From assembly GCA_023406985.1 (NCBI GenBank), contig JAEXTK010000213.1, positions 1 to 29,955 of the forward strand: 29,955 nt of DNA, read 5' to 3'. The position numbers and the translations under genes are program-made. The notes below the pieces were generated by a model. It searched no databases, was not told the origin of the DNA, and was given only the letters and a program-made list of their open reading frames with translations. This document shows positions 6,948 through 14,247 of this stretch, piece after piece. Numbering within the stretch: position 1 is the stretch's first letter; every line of letters begins with the position of its first letter. This DNA is from Spirochaetota bacterium. GTDB taxonomy: Bacteria > Spirochaetota > Spirochaetia > Treponematales > Breznakiellaceae.

Positions 6948-8758
6948 GGGTTGCTTGGGCCTTCATCGTGCGATGGTCGGTTTCGATCGAGCGGTAGGTC
7001 GATGTAGAAGGTCGTGCCGACACCCGCGGCCGAGTCGAACCAAACTGTCCCACCCATATCCGTGACGATTCGTTCCACGATGGATAGGCCGAGTCCTGTA
7101 CCTTTCTCTTTCGTCGTGAAATACGGCGTAAAGATGTGGGGCCGATCCTGTTCCGGAATTCCCGCTCCGTCGTCCCGGACGCTGAGTCTACAATAGCGGC
7201 AATCCCTTTTTTTGACAAGATCAGCCCGGAATTCCAACTTTCCCGATCCGTTCATGGCATCCACGGCGTTCACGATGAGGTTCGCGAGCACCTGGGCCAG
7301 GTGGCGCCGATCCGCGTTGACGGCGAAATCCGTCGCGATGGCCTCGTAATCGAAGAGGACCGACGGGTAGGACGCGCGGTAGAGGGCCGCCGACTCCTCC
7401 ACGAGCTCGCGGAGGTTCACGAGGGAGAGCGTGGGCGGGGGAAGCCGGGCGAAGGCGCGGAATTCGGACAGCATGGTGGAGAGGCCGTCCACCTCCTGGA
7501 TGATGGCCATCATGGACGGCTCGAGGATCTCGGCCAGGCGGTCCGGATCGGTCTTGTAGCGGCGGAGGACGCGTTCCGCCGAGAGCCGGATCGGCGTGAG
7601 GGGGTTCTTGATCTCGTGCGCGAGCCGCTGGGCCACGTCCTGCCAGACGTTGATCTTCTCGGCGCGGAGCCCCGCGGCCCGCGAGTTTTGGAGGTCGTGC
7701 ACCATGGAATTGAAGGAGGCGACCAGGGCGCCGAGCTCGTCCCCGGGCCGCGCGAGGATGCGGATGGAGAAATCGCCTTCCGCCACCCTCCGCGTGGCCT
7801 CCGCGAGGCTCACGATGGGCTGGGTCACCGCCGAACTCAGGGAGAACGAGATGATGACGGCCATGAGGAGGGTCGGCAGGGAGAAGGTCGCGTAGAGGAG
7901 GAAGAGGGTCCCGAAGAGCTTGGTCTGCAGGGAAGAGACGGCCGCGGTACGGCCGACCGCCTTCTCGATGCCGCTCACCCGCCGGTCGAACCCGGCTCCG
8001 AGGCTGAACGTCGCGACCCTGATCCGGGAGGGCTCGTCCGCCAGGACGTACCGCGCCGCGTCGCCGTCGCGCAGGGCGTTCCGCGGGAGGAAGCCGCTCT
8101 TGAGGGCCGGCGGCCCGTCCAGGGCGAAGCGCCGGTCCCCGGCGAAGGAGCTTTGCTTCCATCGTTCCTTGCCCCGCTGTTGGAATTCCTGGACGGCCGC
8201 GTACGCCTCGTCCTCCGCGGCGAGCATGGCCGCCGCCTCCCGCTGATCTCCCGCGGCGGCGGCTTGGAGGGCGCGATCGGTGACGCTCGAGAGCGCCGCG
8301 CGTTCCAGGGCGGCGAGCCGGTACCGATACGCGTCGAGGGCGAACCAGCGCGCGTCCTCCAACGCGACGGCGATGTCGGCGGAGGACCAGGCTTTGAGGA
8401 TTCCTCCGACGAAGCGGGCGGTGATGATGGTGCTCGGCGCCGAGGCGAGGACGGCGGCCAGCATGAAGTAGGCGAGTATCCGGGCGCGGAGTTTTCCGCC
8501 CGCCCGCCCCTGGGAGACGTCGCGCGCGAGCCTGACGGCAGCGACGGCGAGGAACGCGAGGAGTACGACGGGAACGCTCAGGAAAATGGCGATGGCGTAC
8601 GAAGCCGTATTCCGATCGGATTCGAGCGTGTTCGCGAAGAAGGAAGAGGAGAAGAGGACGCCGAGGATGCCGAGGAGGAGGTAGATGAAGACGAGACTCG
8701 GGAGGCCGAGGATGACGGTGTCGTATCGCGTCCTGATGGAACGCATGCTCAGCGCCAC
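6944..8758 (-). CDS. NtrY-like membrane sensor histidine kinase
   Basis: A 604-residue kinase with an NtrY-like layout: three N-terminal membrane helices (about 16-40, 54-75, 95-113), an extracytoplasmic region of about 165 residues, a fourth helix (about 283-307), a HAMP segment (about 308-360, with RVAEGDFSIRI and GDELGALVASFNSM), an H-box with His381 (AHEIKNPLTPIRLS), an N-box (LANLIVNAVDAM) and G-boxes (DDGAGIPE, GTGLGLSIVERIV). It should autophosphorylate and pass phosphate to the overlapping NtrC-like regulator. No PAS domain is evident. The start is taken as GTG 8758 because GGGAGG lies four bases upstream; an ATG four codons later is too far from it. It lies 20 bases after ptsH, tying the two-component pair to PTS regulators. 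Signal unknown. Confidence 0.9.
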   Translation of the reverse strand: MALSMRSIRTRYDTVILGLPSLVFIYLLLGILGVLFSSSFFANTLESDRNTASYAIAIFLSVPVVLLAFLAVAAVRLARDVSQGRAGGKLRARILAYFMLAAVLASAPSTIITARFVGGILKAWSSADIAVALEDARWFALDAYRYRLAALERAALSSVTDRALQAAAAGDQREAAAMLAAEDEAYAAVQEFQQRGKERWKQSSFAGDRRFALDGPPALKSGFLPRNALRDGDAARYVLADEPSRIRVATFSLGAGFDRRVSGIEKAVGRTAAVSSLQTKLFGTLFLLYATFSLPTLLMAVIISFSLSSAVTQPIVSLAEATRRVAEGDFSIRILARPGDELGALVASFNSMVHDLQNSRAAGLRAEKINVWQDVAQRLAHEIKNPLTPIRLSAERVLRRYKTDPDRLAEILEPSMMAIIQEVDGLSTMLSEFRAFARLPPPTLSLVNLRELVEESAALYRASYPSVLFDYEAIATDFAVNADRRHLAQVLANLIVNAVDAMNGSGKLEFRADLVKKRDCRYCRLSVRDDGAGIPEQDRPHIFTPYFTTKEKGTGLGLSIVERIVTDMGGTVWFDSAAGVGTTFYIDLPLDRNRPSHDEGPSNP

Positions 8759-8778
8759 GTAGCCTCCCGGCGCCAGCC

Positions 8779-9045
8779 TCAGTCTTCCTCGAACTTGGAA
8801 TCGAAGAGCTTGACCATGGCCTCTATGGCCTCGTTTTCGTCTCCGCCCTCGGCGATGAGCTTGAGGCTCGTGCCGTAGCTCGCGCCGAGCGTGATGATGC
8901 CCATGATCGATTTGCCGTTGATGCGGTCGTTTTCTTTTTCAATGTATATCGTCGACTGGAAGCGGCTCGCCGTTTGGACCAGGAGCGCAGCCGGGCGCGC
9001 GTGGATGCCGGCCCGGTTCTTGATAGTCACCATCCGTTCGATCAT
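8779..9045 (-). CDS. ptsH: Phosphocarrier protein HPr
   Basis: An 88-residue HPr. Active-site His15 lies in GIHARPAAL and regulatory Ser46 in NGKSIMGIITLGA, both at their standard positions. HPr takes phosphate from enzyme I at His15, while HprK phosphorylates Ser46 to switch it to a regulatory form. The ATG at 9045 has a clear AAGGA six bases upstream; longer in-frame starts reach into hprK and lack conservation. It lies 16 bases downstream of hprK, the classic pairing of kinase and substrate. No enzyme I or sugar-specific permease gene is in this window; the other PTS component here is EIIA-Ntr at 18414-18860, so a regulatory rather than transport role is plausible. Confidence 0.96.
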   Translation of the reverse strand: MIERMVTIKNRAGIHARPAALLVQTASRFQSTIYIEKENDRINGKSIMGIITLGASYGTSLKLIAEGGDENEAIEAMVKLFDSKFEED

Positions 9046-9061
9046 GTTTCGTCCTTCCGTA

Positions 9062-10051
9062 TTAGATGATATCGTCTTGACCGAAATAAACCGAACGCGC
9101 CGCATCGCTTTCAATCCACTTCAGCACGTTCTGGTTGAATTCCTTCGCCGAGTAATACCCCATCTTCTTGAGCCGCTCGTTCATCGCGGCGGTTTCGATG
9201 ATGATGGGAATATTCCGTCCGGGTTTTACCGGAATCTCGAGCTTCGGGATCTTGACCCCGAGGACGTCCATATAGGTCTCCTGGGTGCCGATGCGGTCGT
9301 AGACCTTCTCGGAATCCCACTCCTCCAATTCCACGACGAGCTGGATCTGTTTCTTGTCGCGGATCGCGCCGACGCCGTACAGGTGGGTGATGTTGATGAT
9401 GCCGAGGCCGCGGATCTCCATGTGGTGGCCGATGATCTTGTTCGCCCCGGCGCCCATGAGGATGTTGCCGTTCACGCAGCGGATGTCCACCACGTCGTCC
9501 GCGACGAGGCGGTGGCCCCGTTCGATGAGCTCGAGCGCCGCCTCGCTCTTGCCGACCCCCGAGTCGCCGAGGATGAGGATGCCGACGCCGTACACCTCCA
9601 CGAGGACGCCGTGCATCGTCTTCTGCGGCGCGAAGAGGTTGGAGAGGAGTCGGAGGATGCGGGAGGAGAACTCCGCGGAGGGGAGGTCGGTCTGCAGGAT
9701 CGGGCACTGGGCCTTCTCGGCGAGGGTGAAGAAGGTCGGATCGGGCGTGAGGTTGTGGGTGAAGATGCAGCAGGGGATCGCGTATTCGAAGAGCTTCTCG
9801 ATCGTATCGGTCTTGTCCTCTTCCGCGAGCTTCCGCAGATAAGCCACCTCGCCCCGGCCGAAGATCTGGACCCGCTGGTAGGCGAAGGAATCGTAGAAAC
9901 CCGATAGCGCGAGGCCCGGGCGGTTGAGGTCCGGGATGCTGATCTCCCTGGACAAGCCTTTGCGCCCTCCGATGCAGCGCAGGTTCAAGGAGTTGTGCTC
10001 CTTCAGGTCGATATCGATGAGATCGAGGACCGTGAACCGTTTTACGGCCAT
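9062..10051 (-). CDS. hprK: HPr kinase/phosphorylase
   Basis: A 329-residue HprK, the bifunctional enzyme that phosphorylates and dephosphorylates Ser46 of HPr according to metabolic state. The C-terminal catalytic domain has the P-loop GDSGVGKS (162-169), the upstream MHGVLVEVYG with its conserved His147, LVADDVVDI, and the HprK signature MEIRGLGIINI (211-221). The N-terminal domain (1-130) is the usual regulatory half. Length is slightly above the usual 310-320. The ATG at 10051 begins the conserved region. It has no Shine-Dalgarno (the preceding bases are CCCCC), but a -10 hexamer lies 6 bases away, implying a leaderless mRNA. It heads the six-gene unit running to holA and diverges from rex. 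Confidence 0.95.
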   Translation of the reverse strand: MAVKRFTVLDLIDIDLKEHNSLNLRCIGGRKGLSREISIPDLNRPGLALSGFYDSFAYQRVQIFGRGEVAYLRKLAEEDKTDTIEKLFEYAIPCCIFTHNLTPDPTFFTLAEKAQCPILQTDLPSAEFSSRILRLLSNLFAPQKTMHGVLVEVYGVGILILGDSGVGKSEAALELIERGHRLVADDVVDIRCVNGNILMGAGANKIIGHHMEIRGLGIINITHLYGVGAIRDKKQIQLVVELEEWDSEKVYDRIGTQETYMDVLGVKIPKLEIPVKPGRNIPIIIETAAMNERLKKMGYYSAKEFNQNVLKWIESDAARSVYFGQDDII

Positions 10052-10057
10052 GGGGGC

Positions 10058-10086
10058 ATGATAATCGAAACGGACCGTTCGCGCAA
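10058..10086 (-). promoter_or_regulatory. Promoter of hprK operon, leaderless type
   Basis: On the minus strand, TTGCGC (10081-10086), a 17-base spacer and TATCAT (10058-10063) are followed by 6 bases (GCCCCC) and the hprK ATG. The -10 is strong, the -35 weaker. Transcript and start codon should nearly coincide. Confidence 0.6.
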
Positions 10087-10128
10087 CGCCGCGGCGACGG
10101 GGCGAGACGCGGCCGCACCCTTTTCTGT

Positions 10129-10146
10129 GTTTCTTTGGTAAGAAAC
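10129..10146. repeat. Inverted repeat upstream of the rex promoter
   Basis: GTTTCTT-TGGT-AAGAAAC, a perfect 7-base inverted repeat with a 4-base gap, ends 11 bases before the rex -35. Its position suits an activator or a second regulator site in the divergent hprK-rex region. It does not match the Rex operator sequence. Confidence 0.4.
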
Positions 10147-10157
10147 GCGTGAACAGG

Positions 10158-10186
10158 TTGACAGGAACTCGACGGAAGGCTACTCT
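10158..10186 (+). promoter_or_regulatory. Promoter of rex-serC-serA
   Basis: Perfect TTGACA (10158-10163), a 17-base spacer, then TACTCT (10181-10186). The predicted transcription start falls inside the Rex operator immediately downstream, an arrangement suited to repression. Confidence 0.75.
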
Positions 10187-10188
10187 GC

Positions 10189-10206
10189 TTGTGAAATATT
10201 TCACAG
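10189..10206. promoter_or_regulatory. Rex operator (autoregulatory site)
   Basis: TTGTGAAATATTTCACAG matches the established Rex-binding palindrome TTGTGAA-N4-TTCACAA at all but the last base. The perfect core palindrome is 10190-10205. It begins 2 bases after the -10 of the rex promoter and ends 13 bases before the rex ATG, so bound Rex would block transcription initiation. High NADH/NAD+ should release Rex and raise rex-serC-serA expression. Confidence 0.88.
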
Positions 10207-10219
10207 GGAGAAGGGCCTG

Positions 10220-10891
10220 ATGGCTGAATTGCCAGAACCAAGTATCGAACGACTGCTGCAGCTGACCCGCGTGCTTGAGAATATTCACGCGAAATCGGTC
10301 ACGTCCGCCGAGATCGAGGCGCGGACGGGATGGTCGAGCCACACGATCCGCAAGGATATCTCCTATCTCCGGGGCGAGCTATCCTCCGGCGCGGGTTACG
10401 ATGCCGCCTCCCTCAAGGAGGCCATCGAAACGGCCCTCGGCCTGAAGACGGCGCGGAAATGCTGCGTCGTCGGCCTCGGCAGGTTGGGCTCCGCCTACCT
10501 CAACTTCCCCCTGGCCGAGGGGGGGGTCCAGTTGGTCGCCGGTTTCGATTCCAGCGTCAACCGCGTGGAGATCCTGAAATCGCCGGTGCCCTTGTACCCC
10601 GCGTACAAGATGGGGGAGGTCGTTTCGCGATTCGGCATAGAGATCGCCCTGCTCTGCGTGCCGTCGTCCGCCGCCCAGGCCGCCGCGGAGAGGCTCGTGG
10701 CCGCCGGCATCCTCGGCATCGTGAACTTCGCATCGGTCGCGTTGCAGGTGCCGGCGCATGTCTCGGTCCGCAACGTCAATGTCGTGGATGAGATGCGCGC
10801 CGTCGCCGCCCGCTTAAGCTGTTCCCGCCCCGCCCCTGCGGAGGCCGGCTCCGAGCCGCCCGCCGCGGTGAAATCAAATGAAGGAGAATGA
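10220..10891 (+). CDS. rex: Redox-sensing transcriptional repressor Rex
   Basis: A 223-residue Rex. The N-terminal winged helix (about 8-60) shows VTSAEIEARTGWSSHTIRKD, aligned with the family pattern ending in IRKDISY and a GxGY turn. The Rossmann domain begins CCVVGLGRLGSAYL, with the dinucleotide motif GLGRLG at 85-90, and continues through VAGFDSS and ALLCVPSSAAQAAAERLVAAGILGIVNFA. Rex dimers bind DNA when NAD+ is high and release it on binding NADH. A consensus Rex operator overlaps its own transcription start, which strongly supports both identity and autoregulation. ATG 10220 is preceded by GGGAGAAGG. The last 15 or so residues (PAPAEAGSEPP) are a non-conserved tail. One base separates it from serC. 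Confidence 0.95.
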   Translation: MAELPEPSIERLLQLTRVLENIHAKSVTSAEIEARTGWSSHTIRKDISYLRGELSSGAGYDAASLKEAIETALGLKTARKCCVVGLGRLGSAYLNFPLAEGGVQLVAGFDSSVNRVEILKSPVPLYPAYKMGEVVSRFGIEIALLCVPSSAAQAAAERLVAAGILGIVNFASVALQVPAHVSVRNVNVVDEMRAVAARLSCSRPAPAEAGSEPPAAVKSNEGE

Positions 10892-10892
10892 G

Positions 10893-11984
10893 ATGAAGCG
10901 CGTTTACAACTTTTCCGCCGGACCTTCCATGCTCCCGCTTCCCGTCCTGGAGCGCGCCGCCGCAGAAATGACCGACGTCAACGGGTCGGGGCAGTCCGCC
11001 ATGGAGATGAGCCATCGATCCAAGGACTTCAAGCCCATCATCGAGGGGGCCGAAGCCCTTCTCCGCGAGCTCATGGGCATACCCGCGAACTACAAGGTCC
11101 TCTTCCTCCAGGGCGGCGGGTCCCTCCAGTTCTCCATGATTCCCCTCAACCTGGCGGCTCCGGGCGCGGACGGCGCGAAGCGCCGTATCTCCTTCGTCGA
11201 CACGGGCGTGTGGGCCTCCAAGGCCGCCGATGAGGCCGGCAAGTTCGCGGACGCCGTGGTCGTCGCGAGCTCCAAGGACCTCGCGTACTCGTACATCCCC
11301 GCGGCCCCGGCTCCCGACCCCGCCGACGCCTACTACTACATCACCTTCAACAACACCATCGTCGGCACCAAGTGGGCGAAAATCCCCGAGACCGGGAAGG
11401 TTCCCCTCGTCGCCGACATTTCCAGCTGCATCCTCTCCGAGCCGCTCGACGTTTCCAAGTTCGGTCTCCTCTTCGCCGGCGCCCAGAAGAACCTCGGCCC
11501 GGCGGGCCTCACCGTCGTGATCGTGCGGGAAGACCTCATCGGCAAGGCCGCGCCGAACACGCCGACCATGCTCCGGTACGATATCCACGCGAAGGAAGGA
11601 TCGATGTACAACACCCCGCCGTGTTACGCGATCTACTTCTTGGGCCTCGTGTTGGAGTGGATGAAGGCGAACGGCGGCGTGACGGCGATGGCCGAGCGCA
11701 ACCGCGAGAAAGCCGCCCTCCTGTACGACTACCTGGATTCCTCCAAGATGTTCCGCGCTCCGGTCCGCAAGGATTCGCGGAGCCTCATGAACGTCCCCTT
11801 CGTGAACGGTGACGCCGATCTGGAAGCCCGCTTCGTGAAGGAAGCGGCGGCTGCCGGACTCGTGAACCTGGCCGGACACCGCCTGGTGGGCGGGATGCGG
11901 GCGAGCATCTACAACGCCATGCCGAAGGAGGGCGTCGTCGCCCTCATCGATTTCATGAAGCGCTTCGAAGCCAACGGGAGGTAA
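10893..11984 (+). CDS. serC: Phosphoserine aminotransferase
   Basis: A 363-residue PLP enzyme that converts 3-phosphohydroxypyruvate plus glutamate to phosphoserine, the second step of serine synthesis; it may also serve pyridoxine synthesis. It starts with the family hallmark YNFSAGPSMLP, has SAMEMSHRSKDF near 35-46, LFLQGGGSLQFSMIPLN near 70-86, and the PLP lysine Lys199 in GAQKNLGPAGLT. The C-terminal substrate arginines lie around the HRLVGGMRASIYNA segment. The start is ATG 10893 because AAGGAG (10881-10886) sits correctly before it; an in-frame ATG at 10878 would place that site inside the gene. It starts one base after the rex stop and ends four bases before serA. Confidence 0.96.
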   Translation: MKRVYNFSAGPSMLPLPVLERAAAEMTDVNGSGQSAMEMSHRSKDFKPIIEGAEALLRELMGIPANYKVLFLQGGGSLQFSMIPLNLAAPGADGAKRRISFVDTGVWASKAADEAGKFADAVVVASSKDLAYSYIPAAPAPDPADAYYYITFNNTIVGTKWAKIPETGKVPLVADISSCILSEPLDVSKFGLLFAGAQKNLGPAGLTVVIVREDLIGKAAPNTPTMLRYDIHAKEGSMYNTPPCYAIYFLGLVLEWMKANGGVTAMAERNREKAALLYDYLDSSKMFRAPVRKDSRSLMNVPFVNGDADLEARFVKEAAAAGLVNLAGHRLVGGMRASIYNAMPKEGVVALIDFMKRFEANGR

Positions 11985-11988
11985 GCGT

Positions 11989-13161
11989 ATGTTCCGCATC
12001 CGAACGATGAACAAGATTTCCCCCGAGGGGCTCGAACTCTTTCCCCGGGACAAGTACGAAGTCGCGAGCGACCTCCCCAATCCCGACGCCCTCCTGATCC
12101 GCAGCGCGGACCTCCACGAGGTGGAGATACCGGAGACCGTGAAGGCGATCGCCCGCGCCGGGGCCGGCTACAACAACGTCCCCGTACCCCAGTGCACCGA
12201 ACGCGGGATCGTGGTCTTCAATACCCCGGGAGGCAACGCGAACGCCGTCAAGGAGTTGACCATCGCGTCCCTCTTGCTCGCGTCCCGCCGCATCGTGGAC
12301 GGCATCGCCTGGACCAAATCCATCGCCGACAAGGCGGACGAGGTTCCCGACCTGGTGGAGAAGGGCAAGTCCAAGTTCGAGGGGCCGGAAATCAAGGGAA
12401 AGACCCTCGGCATCATCGGGCTCGGAGCCATCGGCGTCATGGTCGCCAACGACGCGATCGCCCTCGGGATGGAGGTCATAGGATTCGATCCCTTCATCTC
12501 CGTGGACGCGGCCTGGAACCTGTCCCGCGCGGTGAAGCGCGCCGACACGCTGGAAGGGCTGCTCGTCAAGGCTGACTACGTCACGCTCCATACGCCGCTC
12601 AACGACGCCACCAAGGGCACCCTGGACGCGGAAAAGTTCCGCATCATGAAGAAGGGCGCGCGGGTCGTGAACCTGGCCCGCGGCGGGCTCGTGAACGAGG
12701 CCGACATGATAGCCGCCTTGAACGACGGCAAGATCGGCTCCTACGTCACGGATTTCCCGACCGCGGAACTGCTCGCGTGCGAGCGCGCGATCTGCGTCCC
12801 CCATCTGGGAGCGTCCACGCCCGAGGCGGAGGACAACTGCGCGGTGATGGCGGTCCGTCAGCTCATGGATTTCCTGGAGCACGGCAACATAAAGAACTCG
12901 GTCAACTTCCCCCAATGCCGCCTGGACCAGCGCGCGCCCCATCGCCTGCTCGTCGCCAACCGCAACATCCCGAACATGGTCGGCCAGATCACCACGATCC
13001 TCGCCGGGGAAGGGGTGAACATCACCGACATGATCAATCACCATCGCGACGGACACGCCTTCAACCTCATCGACACCGAGCAGGAGATACCCGAGACCGT
13101 GCTTGGACGGATCGGCGCCGTGGACGGCATCATCAGGGTCAGGACCATCTCCAAGAGCTAA
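11989..13161 (+). CDS. serA: D-3-phosphoglycerate dehydrogenase with C-terminal ACT domain
   Basis: A 390-residue SerA that oxidises 3-phosphoglycerate to 3-phosphohydroxypyruvate with NAD+, the first step of serine synthesis. The NAD site is GIIGLGAIG (141-149). Catalytic residues are Arg231 (NLARGGLV), a glutamate in the DFPTAELL segment (Glu260) and His272 (PHLGASTPEAE). The C-terminal 70 residues (NIPNMVGQITTILAGEGVNI onward, read in two parts) form an ACT domain, which in this family usually binds serine for feedback control. This is the short SerA form lacking the extra allosteric substrate-binding domain. ATG 11989 has GGGAGG seven bases upstream, overlapping the serC stop region. Cotranscription with rex places an NAD+-consuming biosynthetic enzyme under NADH/NAD+ sensing. 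Confidence 0.96.
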   Translation: MFRIRTMNKISPEGLELFPRDKYEVASDLPNPDALLIRSADLHEVEIPETVKAIARAGAGYNNVPVPQCTERGIVVFNTPGGNANAVKELTIASLLLASRRIVDGIAWTKSIADKADEVPDLVEKGKSKFEGPEIKGKTLGIIGLGAIGVMVANDAIALGMEVIGFDPFISVDAAWNLSRAVKRADTLEGLLVKADYVTLHTPLNDATKGTLDAEKFRIMKKGARVVNLARGGLVNEADMIAALNDGKIGSYVTDFPTAELLACERAICVPHLGASTPEAEDNCAVMAVRQLMDFLEHGNIKNSVNFPQCRLDQRAPHRLLVANRNIPNMVGQITTILAGEGVNITDMINHHRDGHAFNLIDTEQEIPETVLGRIGAVDGIIRVRTISKS

Positions 13162-13185
13162 GTCATTGTCCGACCGGCGTTTCCT

Positions 13186-13220
13186 AAACCTCGCGACGCC
13201 GCCGTCGCGAGGTTTTTATT
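13186..13220 (+). terminator. Rho-independent terminator of rex-serC-serA
   Basis: A 12-base stem, AAACCTCGCGAC (13186-13197) paired with GTCGCGAGGTTT (13204-13215) around the loop GCCGCC, followed by a T-rich tail (TTATTT). It lies 25 bases after the serA stop. Confidence 0.92.
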
Positions 13221-13247
13221 TGCAAATTCCAGTCGGGCGCCGCATAC

Positions 13248-13276
13248 TTGAAGGTTTTTTTCTCAGCCGCTAAGAT
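13248..13276 (+). promoter_or_regulatory. Promoter of the lytic transglycosylase gene
   Basis: TTGAAG (13248-13253), a 17-base spacer and TAAGAT (13271-13276). It predicts a leader of about 65 bases that contains the palindrome at 13289-13313. Confidence 0.6.
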
Positions 13277-13284
13277 GCAGCCTT

Positions 13285-13320
13285 CGCATTCCTCCGCGTT
13301 TAAACGCAAGGAAACGCATT
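13285..13320. repeat. Nested palindrome in the leader of the transglycosylase gene
   Basis: Perfect 12-base palindrome GCGTTTAAACGC (13296-13307), flanked by TTCCT and AGGAA arms (13289-13293, 13309-13313), all inside a direct repeat CGCATT (13285-13290 and 13315-13320). It lies just downstream of the predicted transcription start and could be an operator or an mRNA hairpin. Confidence 0.45.
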
Positions 13321-13347
13321 CTAATACAGTGGAGAACAACCCACGCG

Positions 13348-14154
13348 ATGTTTTTTAATGAATCGATTTTACATCAAGTTCGCTTGAGACGCGCCGCCTT
13401 GATCCTGGCCAAGACCGCGATCGCCGCGCCGCTCCTGAGCGCCGCCCTCGTCGCCTGCGCCCCTCCGCAAAATGTCGCGGTGGATGTCCCCGCGGAGGAG
13501 CCTGCCTGGGTCGGGCTCCATCCCGACGAGTACCGCGACGCCGTCCTCCGTTCCCGCCATCGTTCCGACCCTATCCTGGCTTTGTACCGGGGCAAGGCCT
13601 CTCGCGAAGAGGTGCTCGCCTTCTTCTCCGCCATCGTGCATTCCCGCGAGCTCGCCGAGACCATCCTGGAAAACGCCGCCGAATACGATGTCTCGCCGAG
13701 CTTGGCCGTCGCGCTCAGCTGGGAAGAGAGCCGCTTCGACCCGCGCGCCGTGAACAGGAACAAGGCGAGCGTCGATCGGGGGCTGTTCCAACTTAACTCC
13801 AAATCCTTCCCCAAGCTGACGGAAAAGGAGTTCTTCAATCCCGCGCTGAATACCCGCTACGGAATCGCGCATCTGCGCTGGTGCCTGGATCTCGGGGATT
13901 CGGAAGTCGCGGGCCTCGCGATGTACAACGCCGGCACCAATCGCGTCCGGGCCAACAGCACGCCGAAGGCTACCTTGGACTACGTCTCGCGCGTCCTGGC
14001 GTTCCGCGACGGTCTCAACGAACTGTTCGAACGGGACCTCGCGATCCGTTGGGAGGTCGCCGAGAACGGCGACGTGCTGCCCGCGGCCTCGCGCCGACCC
14101 GCCGAAGTCCGCGTCGCCGTTTCCCGCTTCCCCATCCTGAACGCCTCGCGGTAG
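13348..14154 (+). CDS. Lytic transglycosylase (SLT domain) lipoprotein
   Basis: A 268-residue protein with a basic N-terminus, a hydrophobic segment and a lipobox LVAC (Cys37), so it is probably lipid-anchored in the envelope. Residues about 105-215 form a goose-lysozyme-like SLT domain: the catalytic Glu127 in SWEESRFDPRAV, the GLFQLN motif (145-150), the YGIAHLRWCL helix and the AMYNAG motif (191-196). Such enzymes cleave peptidoglycan to 1,6-anhydromuropeptides during growth or insertion of envelope machines. The N-terminal 60 residues after the lipobox and the C-terminal 40 are not recognised. ATG 13348 has GGAGAA about 11 bases upstream, a rather long spacing. The gene's TAG stop lies inside the first unit of a tandem repeat. 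Substrate preference cannot be told. Confidence 0.88.
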   Translation: MFFNESILHQVRLRRAALILAKTAIAAPLLSAALVACAPPQNVAVDVPAEEPAWVGLHPDEYRDAVLRSRHRSDPILALYRGKASREEVLAFFSAIVHSRELAETILENAAEYDVSPSLAVALSWEESRFDPRAVNRNKASVDRGLFQLNSKSFPKLTEKEFFNPALNTRYGIAHLRWCLDLGDSEVAGLAMYNAGTNRVRANSTPKATLDYVSRVLAFRDGLNELFERDLAIRWEVAENGDVLPAASRRPAEVRVAVSRFPILNASR

Positions 14155-14241
14155 GGAGGCGCCGCCTCGCGGTAGGGAGGCGCCGCCTCTCGGTAGCGAG
14201 GCGCCGCGCCCGGTACGGGCGCCGCCGCCCGCTCCGGCGCC
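14143..14241 (+). repeat. 21-base tandem repeats spanning the transglycosylase stop codon
   Basis: Three 21-base units of form GCCTC-N8-GAGGC-GCC (14143-14163, 14164-14184, 14185-14205), with two degenerate shorter units after them (14206-14223, 14224-14241). Each full unit is a small inverted repeat, so the transcript folds into successive hairpins. The gene's stop TAG lies in unit 1, and the same in-frame TAG recurs in units 2 and 3. The array fills the gap between two convergent genes and may act in termination. Confidence 0.85.
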
Positions 14242-14247
14242 TCGGGG

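Noticed and set aside
10776..12080. A long minus-strand frame opposite serC
   Set aside because: Antisense shadow; serC and serA are full length with active-site residues and linked ribosome binding sites.
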